From Actinomycetota bacterium (GTDB lineage Bacteria > Actinomycetota > Actinomycetes > S36-B12 > UBA10799): DNA of 5,086 nt. Made by a program: the position numbers and the translations under genes. The stretch is taken from assembly GCA_003452655.1 (NCBI GenBank), contig DMNR01000145.1, forward strand, positions 890 to 5,975, given 5' to 3'. Under the pieces are notes generated by a model that was not told where the DNA came from, ran no database searches, and was given only the letters and a program-made list of their open reading frames with translations. Positions 1 through 4,126 of this stretch are shown piece after piece. Each line of letters opens with the position of its first letter. The stretch's first letter is position 1.

Positions 1-91
1 GGCGAAGCGTCGTGCGGATCTGCCACAGCCGGTACAGTACGGCGTTAGTTGCCCTATCGCACGTGCTGTCATGGCGCGCACCAGACACATC

Positions 92-98
92 AGGAAGG
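92..98 (+). promoter_or_regulatory. Ribosome binding site of crgA
   Basis: The purine run AGGAAGG lies 8 bases before the ATG at 107. This spacing decides the start: the in-frame ATG at 71 would add 12 arginine-rich residues and has no comparable purine run before it. The rest of 1-106 shows no convincing gene. A TACAGT at 33-38, inside the small palindrome GTACAGTAC (32-40), could be a -10 element, but I see no good -35 partner, so I do not call a promoter. Confidence 0.75.
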
Positions 99-106
99 TC
101 ATCGCG

Positions 107-355
107 ATGCCTGAATCGAAACCACGCAAGAAGGACACCTACACCCCGCCGCCGAGCAAGAAGCCGGTGAAGATCGGCTCGCCGCGTTGGGTAGCACCCC
201 TCATGCTGACCTTCTTCATCCTTGGCCTGCTGTGGATCGTTGCGTACTACATCGCGCCGACCGCCCCGATCATGTCTGATCTGGCCTACTGGAACGTTGT
301 GGGCGGATTCGTTCTCATCGGATTGGGTTTTGTCGTCAGCACGAAGTGGAAGTAG
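107..355 (+). CDS. crgA: Cell division protein CrgA
   Basis: This 82-residue protein fits the CrgA/UPF0233 family. It has a short basic, proline-rich cytoplasmic tail (about residues 1-26, with PESKPRKK and TPPPSKKP), then the family-like stretch SPRWVAP leading into a first membrane helix (about 27-50). A short loop (PTAPIMSD) follows, then a second helix (about 59-78) that begins with the typical YWN and ends in a short basic tail. Known family role: CrgA is a small integral membrane protein of actinobacterial septa. In mycobacteria it helps recruit cell-wall synthesis proteins to the division site and contacts FtsZ, FtsQ and penicillin-binding proteins; in Streptomyces it affects sporulation septation. 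The length is near the usual 80-95 residues and nothing looks broken. It is convergent with the next gene, with 25 bases between stop codons. The gene often lies near the chromosomal origin. Identity is secure; partners in this organism are inferred. Confidence 0.93.
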   Translation: MPESKPRKKDTYTPPPSKKPVKIGSPRWVAPLMLTFFILGLLWIVAYYIAPTAPIMSDLAYWNVVGGFVLIGLGFVVSTKWK

Positions 356-371
356 CTGGGCAGCTGTCGTG

Positions 372-393
372 GTCAAGCCACTAAGCGGCTGAC
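372..393. terminator. Possible weak stem-loop between convergent genes
   Basis: GTC(A)AGCC at 372-379 can pair with GGCTGAC at 387-393. This gives a 7-pair stem with one bulged A and a 7-base loop that contains the minus-strand stop codon (381-383). It is the only structure I see in the 25 bases between the two convergent stops. It has no T tract on either side, so it would be at best a weak terminator and could be chance. Confidence 0.25.
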
Positions 394-1772
394 GGCGTCC
401 TCGCTTCACGATCACGTTTGACCAAGTACGCGCTGAGGCGCCCGGCCACAATGAAGATCACCCAGATCACGTTCGACAGAACCGGACTGTCGAAGGCAAC
501 AACGAGGATCAGTGCGATCAAGAAAGCGCTGACCGCTGTCGCCGACCGAATCGTTGCAATCAAGCGTTCAGTTGGTGTGCCGAGCTCCACCGTGAGATTT
601 CGTGCCCTTGAGCCGTACTGACCAAGTACTGCCATCGCCAAACCGGTCAGGAACATCATCAGCAGGTAGAACGACAGGGCGGGTACCGCGACGTCGCGTG
701 CATTGATCGCCGCGGCTATCGGCAGAAATGAAATGAACATCAAGAAGATCAGATTCAGCCAGAGCACGACTGGGTCGGCACCGCGCAGATAGGTGAAGAT
801 TCGGACGTGCCCTCGCCAGAAGAGTGTGATCAGCACGAAAGTCACGAAGTAGGTCCAGGCGGGAACATTGGCGAGATTGTCCAGAATCGCCTCGTCAGTG
901 ATCGGCTCGTTGTGCGGTGGCGGCCGGAGCTGGAGCGCAAGGATCGTGACGGCGATCGCCACCACTCCATCGGTGAGAACCTTGATGCGGTCGGTATCAC
1001 TGCCATTTCGGAGGCGAGCTAATAACCCGCGGATGCGCGTTGTCTCTTCCTTCTGCCGATCCTCGAGGCTCTGCCACTTGTCTGATAGCTGATCAACATC
1101 TACCTGATAGGCGTGATCCGGAGTCGGGTAGATGCGTCGAAGCACTACCGGCAAGATGATCAACAGTGTCCACATCCCGAACGCGATACGGCGGGCGAGG
1201 GTTGAATCGTTGAGCCAGCTGTATGTGGCCGCACAGGACGCCAAGGCCAGCACGATCGGGCTTGCCATGACCTGGGCACGCACGTAAGACACGTAAGGTT
1301 TCGGAAGGTTCGGAATGACCAGGTGACCTCTGACTGCAATCTCCCACTGCAGCCACATGAGCAGACCGATGGCCGTCAGCGGGACGAGCAGCATGAGCAA
1401 GGCCAGCCCTGAGTTCGGGGCCTCGCTCACCACCGAGGCGGGGTACGGCAACATCGCGACAAGCGCGAGCATCAGAGTATTCGTCCAGAGGATGCCTCCG
1501 GAACTTCGTTTGATGTAGCGAAACATCAAGTGATGCCGCCACCACAGGAACCCAACGAGCAAAAACGTGCCGAAATACACGGCGTAATCCGGGATGTTCT
1601 CGTGCAGGAAGTCGGCAGTCGTCGGACCCCCAGGCTGGCCCAGATTCTCAGGAACAGCACCTAAGTCCAGCGCCAGGAACGTCATCGCAATCGCAAAGAC
1701 AGCATCCGAGAACCCCAGCAGACGCTCGGTCTCATCGTTGGTGGTCGAGATGCTCGACAACATGGCCTTCAT
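381..1772 (-). CDS. Two-repeat TMEM175/DUF1211 family membrane protein, putative potassium channel
   Basis: The protein has 463 residues from ATG 1772 and about 12 hydrophobic segments in two homologous halves. Repeat 1 (about 17-212) opens with RLLGFSDAVFAIAMT, matching the family signature RxxxFSD in helix 1. It then has FLWWRHHLMFRYI and LWTNTLMLALVAMLPYP in helices 2-3. Repeat 2 (about 262-452) opens with RIKVLTDGVVAIAVT and has LFWRGHVRIFTYL and LWLNLIFLMFISFLP at the matching places. A charged linker (about 219-257) joins them. Known family: single-repeat bacterial TMEM175 proteins assemble as tetrameric potassium-permeable channels, and animal TMEM175 has two repeats and dimerises. The isoleucine five residues after the FSD aspartate (28; 273 in repeat 2) aligns by eye with the human pore isoleucines. 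Start choice: the frame stays open to GTG 1931, but those 53 extra residues are hydrophilic, have two cysteines and cover intergenic motifs. ATG 1763 is also possible; neither start has a strong ribosome site. Ion selectivity is inferred from family only. Confidence 0.85.
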   Translation of the reverse strand: MKAMLSSISTTNDETERLLGFSDAVFAIAMTFLALDLGAVPENLGQPGGPTTADFLHENIPDYAVYFGTFLLVGFLWWRHHLMFRYIKRSSGGILWTNTLMLALVAMLPYPASVVSEAPNSGLALLMLLVPLTAIGLLMWLQWEIAVRGHLVIPNLPKPYVSYVRAQVMASPIVLALASCAATYSWLNDSTLARRIAFGMWTLLIILPVVLRRIYPTPDHAYQVDVDQLSDKWQSLEDRQKEETTRIRGLLARLRNGSDTDRIKVLTDGVVAIAVTILALQLRPPPHNEPITDEAILDNLANVPAWTYFVTFVLITLFWRGHVRIFTYLRGADPVVLWLNLIFLMFISFLPIAAAINARDVAVPALSFYLLMMFLTGLAMAVLGQYGSRARNLTVELGTPTERLIATIRSATAVSAFLIALILVVAFDSPVLSNVIWVIFIVAGRLSAYLVKRDREARTPSAA

Positions 1773-1790
1773 CGACTCGCAACCTACCGC

Positions 1791-1800
1791 CGTTCGAACG
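1791..1800. repeat. Perfect 10-base palindrome CGTTCGAACG
   Basis: CGTTCGAACG is its own reverse complement and lies 19 bases upstream of the chosen TMEM175-like start, inside the expected untranslated leader. Its core TTCGAA recurs at 1843-1848 in the same intergenic region. The core is made of overlapping TCGAA/TTCGA halves as in actinobacterial LexA sites, but without the 4-base spacer such sites need, so its role is unknown. Confidence 0.5.
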
Positions 1801-1843
1801 CGCCATGCGATACGTACTGGCGCTATCTGGGGCAAGTTCCTAT

Positions 1844-1859
1844 TCGAACAGGTGTGTGA
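1844..1859. promoter_or_regulatory. LexA (SOS box)-like sequence
   Basis: TCGAACAGGTGTGTGA matches the actinobacterial SOS box TCGAAC-N4-GTTCGA at 10 of 12 defined positions. The left half is perfect and the right half has two mismatches (GTGTGA). It lies 72-87 bases upstream of the minus-strand start at 1772, a plausible operator position. The imperfect right half weakens the call, and neither flanking gene is a classical SOS gene. Confidence 0.3.
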
Positions 1860-1899
1860 AACCACAGCGTTGTAACTAATCCCCACCCTGGGATAAACC

Positions 1900-1908
1900 T
1901 GTGGATAA
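1900..1908 (-). promoter_or_regulatory. DnaA-box 9-mer (TTATCCACA)
   Basis: TGTGGATAA on the plus strand is the reverse complement of TTATCCACA, a perfect strong DnaA box. It sits in a locally AT-rich stretch (about 1871-1920). A similar but poor copy, TGGGATAA, lies just before it at 1889-1896. A single box does not make an origin. It could be a DnaA-titration or regulatory site, or chance; the expected closeness of crgA to oriC makes a functional site somewhat more believable. Confidence 0.4.
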
Positions 1909-1940
1909 CTTGTAAGGACTTCGCTGAGCACTGCGGCATT

Positions 1941-1966
1941 CGGGTGACGGGCGTGATCATCACCCG
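1941..1966. promoter_or_regulatory. Inverted repeat upstream of the beta-helix gene, possible operator
   Basis: CGGGTGA (1941-1947) is repeated inverted as TCACCCG (1960-1966). Inside it, overlapping the right arm, is a second exact dyad, GTGAT-C-ATCAC (1953-1963). Nested GTGA/TCAC half-sites of this kind are typical of dimeric regulator operators. It lies 65-90 bases before the beta-helix start, a reasonable promoter-proximal place. The regulator family cannot be named: the spacing does not fit the CRP/FNR pattern TGTGA-N6-TCACA. Confidence 0.35.
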
Positions 1967-1993
1967 CTTGGGCGTGTGACGATCCGAGTTATC

Positions 1994-2008
1994 GCGCCAA
2001 TTCGGCGC
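1994..2008 (+). promoter_or_regulatory. Small leader hairpin next to the ribosome binding site
   Basis: GCGCC (1994-1998) pairs with GGCGC (2004-2008) around a 5-base loop. An identical GGCGC occurs at 2021-2025 and includes the last two bases of the ribosome binding site, so the same left arm could pair there instead. With only 5 pairs this is weak and may be chance. Confidence 0.25.
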
Positions 2009-2016
2009 TCAGTCGT

Positions 2017-2022
2017 GAAAGG
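2017..2022 (+). promoter_or_regulatory. Ribosome binding site of the beta-helix gene
   Basis: GAAAGG lies 8 bases before ATG 2031. The spacing and the signal peptide that begins right at this ATG fix the start. Confidence 0.7.
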
Positions 2023-2030
2023 CGCACCCT

Positions 2031-4052
2031 ATGAAGCCCGGACTCACCACTACAGTTGGCGCTGTAGGTGCAGTTACCTGCACAGCGTCACTTCTCCTCG
2101 TCGGCGTTCTTCCCGCGAATGCGCAGGTTGCCGCTGAAGCTGCCGCGACATCGCCTGCCGCCGCGCTAGGTACCGACGCTGACTCACCGCGTCTCGTCAC
2201 GGTCAGCGCCGTGGTGACGAGCCTCAAGGACACGGGGGGAGGAACACTTCGCGCCGCGATTAACGCTGTGAACCGGCAGAGCTCCTCCACCACGACAACC
2301 ATCACGTTCGCCAAGGCCGGAACGGTCAAGCTCAAGCGTGACCTCCCCGCCATCAAGAACAAGGTCGTCATCGATGGCACCACCGCGCCTGGTTACGTCA
2401 CCGGTGGTGCTCCGGTTGTCGGAATCAACGGCAACGGGCACACAACGCTGCGTCTCGACCCAGGGTCTGGCGGATCGCAGATCCTCGCTCTGTCCGTGAC
2501 CAACTCGAGCGGAAACGGAATTACCCTCGCATCGGGCAGCAACACCTTGAACTACAACTACGTGGGACTTACGACGGGCGGCAAGGCGTCCGGCAACCGC
2601 GGCGACGGAATCTTCCTCGCGCGCACAGCCAAGAAGAACAAGATCGGATTGAACCCGACAAACACTCCGAGCGCGGTCGCCAACGTCGTCTCGGGCAACC
2701 GGGGCGCAGGTATTCGCCTCATCGGTTCCTCTCTCAACAAGATCCAAGCGAACCGGGTTGGAACCAACGCGGCTGGTACCAAGGCCGTCGCCAACAAGCA
2801 CGGCGGCGTCGAACTCATCGGTGCCAGCAAGAACGAGATCGGTGGAAACGTCACGGGTTCCGGCACGAGCGGACCCAACAACCCGACCGGCACGGAGGGC
2901 AGCGTCCCCGAGGTCTACGTCGCACCACCGCTGGGCAACGTCATCTCCGGAAACAAGAACGACGGCGTGCTCATCAGCGCAGGCTCGAAGAAGAACATCC
3001 TGCAGGGCAACTTCATCGGAACCAACGCGGCAGGGCTGGCGGCCGTTCCGAACACCGGCAACGGCGTACGCGTCATCAACTCCGACGGCACAGTGTTCCG
3101 GGGCTGCACAGTCACAGACAACCCATTCGTCTACTACAACGTGATCAGCGGCAACAAGAAGAACGGGCTGCGAGTCACGGACTCCGACAACACCGTCGTC
3201 CAGGCCAACTTCTTCGGAATCGGTATGGACAACACGACGACGGTCGCCAACGGCGGGAACGGGATGCAGTTCGACGGAAACTCGAAGACGCCACACGTTG
3301 GTGGCGTGATTCCTCTCGGAAACGTCGCGGCCGGCAACAAGAAGAACGGCATCGAGGTCAAGGACACCGTCAGCGGCTTCATCACCTTCAATACGTTCGG
3401 CGGACTGCTCGCCTTCAAGGGTGCCGCTCCGAACCACGGGAACGGCCTCAAGGTCACCTCTAGTGGTGGCAATAACCTGGCCCGCACGAATGTCTTCTCC
3501 GGAAACCTCGGCAACGGTGTTGAACTCAGCGGTAATGCACAGGGAATGACGCTCGATCCGAACCTAGTCGGGCTCAACACTTCCGGCGCTGGACCGCTGC
3601 GAAACGGCAAGAACGGCGTCCTCGTAACGGGCAATGCGCGCAAGAACACCATCGGCGGGAACAACGGTTCCGTCATTCCTCAGAACACGTTCTCCGGCAA
3701 CGTCGGATACGGGTTGGTCTTCACGGGCAACGCTCGCGATAACAAGGTGGTCAACACCTTCATCGGTGTGGCAACCGGAATCACACTGCCGGTGCCAAAC
3801 CTCAAGGGTGGCGTGCTCATCTCCGGCAAGGCCCGCAACAACTACATCGGGCCGCGCACGAGTTCACAGAAGACCAACGTGATTTCGGGCAATGTCGGAT
3901 TCGGCGTCACGCTGACTTCGAAGACAACCGGCAACAGCGTGATCAAGAACAACATCGGCCTTGGACGCGAGGGTGCACCAGTTCCAAACTCGGGCGGCAC
4001 CGTGTCGAACAAGGGCAAGAAGAACAAGATCCGCAACAACAACACCAACTAG
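2031..4052 (+). CDS. Secreted right-handed parallel beta-helix repeat protein
   Basis: The protein has 673 residues. Residues 1-31 look like a Sec signal peptide: Lys2, a hydrophobic core ending LLLVGVLP, then cleavage after ANA (31|32). About 53-135 resembles the N-terminal region of Pmp/CSLREAI-type beta-helix proteins, with VTSLKDTGGGTLRAAINAVN and then VVIDGTTAPGYVTGGAPVV. From 159 to the end there are 16 PbH1-like coils of two alternating kinds. A coils start SGNxxNGV and end in an IGTNAAG-like turn plus AVPN; B coils start GNGV and often end NVI. The mature protein is basic (about 58 Lys/Arg to 25 Asp/Glu by hand count), rich in Asn and Gly, and has one cysteine (359). There is no LPXTG, C-terminal anchor, lipobox or twin arginine, so it is probably released or held non-covalently at the wall. 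Such folds occur in polysaccharide lyases, adhesins and phage tailspikes, but I see no catalytic site and do not assign a function. It is probably monocistronic and ends at a strong terminator. Confidence 0.88.
   Translation: MKPGLTTTVGAVGAVTCTASLLLVGVLPANAQVAAEAAATSPAAALGTDADSPRLVTVSAVVTSLKDTGGGTLRAAINAVNRQSSSTTTTITFAKAGTVKLKRDLPAIKNKVVIDGTTAPGYVTGGAPVVGINGNGHTTLRLDPGSGGSQILALSVTNSSGNGITLASGSNTLNYNYVGLTTGGKASGNRGDGIFLARTAKKNKIGLNPTNTPSAVANVVSGNRGAGIRLIGSSLNKIQANRVGTNAAGTKAVANKHGGVELIGASKNEIGGNVTGSGTSGPNNPTGTEGSVPEVYVAPPLGNVISGNKNDGVLISAGSKKNILQGNFIGTNAAGLAAVPNTGNGVRVINSDGTVFRGCTVTDNPFVYYNVISGNKKNGLRVTDSDNTVVQANFFGIGMDNTTTVANGGNGMQFDGNSKTPHVGGVIPLGNVAAGNKKNGIEVKDTVSGFITFNTFGGLLAFKGAAPNHGNGLKVTSSGGNNLARTNVFSGNLGNGVELSGNAQGMTLDPNLVGLNTSGAGPLRNGKNGVLVTGNARKNTIGGNNGSVIPQNTFSGNVGYGLVFTGNARDNKVVNTFIGVATGITLPVPNLKGGVLISGKARNNYIGPRTSSQKTNVISGNVGFGVTLTSKTTGNSVIKNNIGLGREGAPVPNSGGTVSNKGKKNKIRNNNTN
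2505..4049 (+). repeat. Eight A/B coil pairs encoding the beta-helix
   Basis: A-type coils begin near residues 159, 221, 306, 373, 434, 490, 555 and 619. B-type coils begin near 188, 256, 342, 408, 469, 526, 591 and 654. The pair period is therefore 56-67 residues, except for the second pair, which is 85 because of an insertion near 279-300. The repeats are diverged in DNA with short islands of identity: the 18-mer CGGCAACAAGAAGAACGG occurs at 3149-3166 and 3332-3349, 61 codons apart, and AAGAAGAAC occurs five times (2631, 2988, 3156, 3339, 4017). GGAACCAACGCGGC occurs in the A coils at about 2760 and 3019. The pattern suggests expansion by duplication of two-coil units followed by drift. The last B coil is short and ends in an Asn/Lys-rich tail. 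Confidence 0.75.
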
Positions 4053-4072
4053 TTGCGGCTACCCACCTAGAC

Positions 4073-4116
4073 AAAGAATCCCCGCAGGCGATCAGCTCGC
4101 TTGCGGGGATTCTTTT
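4073..4116. terminator. Strong bidirectional rho-independent terminator
   Basis: AAAGAATCCCCGCA (4073-4086) pairs perfectly with TGCGGGGATTCTTT (4102-4115). The stem continues through one G-T pair and GCGA/TCGC (4088-4091 with 4097-4100) to a 5-base loop, TCAGC, giving about 19 pairs. It ends in TTTT on the plus strand and, read from the minus strand, in TTTGT. It lies 20 bases after the beta-helix stop and 10 bases beyond the thiolase stop, so it can end both convergent transcripts. Confidence 0.93.
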
Positions 4117-4126
4117 GTGTTCTGGA

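Larger units (their letters stand above)
1773..2030. other. Divergent intergenic region, 258 bases
   Basis: This region separates the minus-strand TMEM175-like gene from the plus-strand beta-helix gene and should hold both promoters. I could not find a convincing -35/-10 pair for either gene. It is AT-richer than the flanking genes around 1871-1920. It contains several short motifs listed separately: a palindrome at 1791-1800, a LexA-like site at 1844-1859, a DnaA-box 9-mer at 1900-1908, an inverted repeat at 1941-1966 and a small hairpin at 1994-2008. I see no small RNA or small gene that I can support. Confidence 0.7.

Noticed and set aside
1166..1174. GTGTCCACA, one mismatch from a DnaA box
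   Set aside because: It lies within coding sequence of the TMEM175-like gene and is within chance expectation.
1093..1545. 150-codon minus-strand frame inside the TMEM175-like gene
   Set aside because: It overlaps the membrane protein in another frame and has the Arg/Pro/His-rich composition of a shadow frame.
1861..1930. Replication origin
   Set aside because: There is only one exact DnaA box and one poor copy, no cluster of boxes, and no dnaA or dnaN beside it.
1773..1931. N-terminal extension of the TMEM175-like protein to GTG 1931 (516 residues)
   Set aside because: The extra 53 residues do not resemble a membrane or targeting segment, include two cysteines and several arginines, and would cover the palindrome, LexA-like site and DnaA box. 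The family signature starts soon after ATG 1772.
2064..2083. Lipoprotein signal at Cys17 of the beta-helix protein
   Set aside because: The residues before the cysteine (AVT) do not fit a lipobox, and the hydrophobic core lies after the cysteine, ending in a normal ANA cleavage site.
2184..3437. 417-codon open frame antisense to the beta-helix gene
   Set aside because: It is a reverse-strand shadow of a high-GC gene: rich in Val, Asp, Arg and Ala with no domain or signal, while the plus-strand frame has a ribosome site, signal peptide and clear repeats.
2031..4052. Polysaccharide lyase or other named enzyme activity for the beta-helix protein
   Set aside because: The fold alone does not give an activity, and no catalytic acidic cluster or known active-site motif was recognised.
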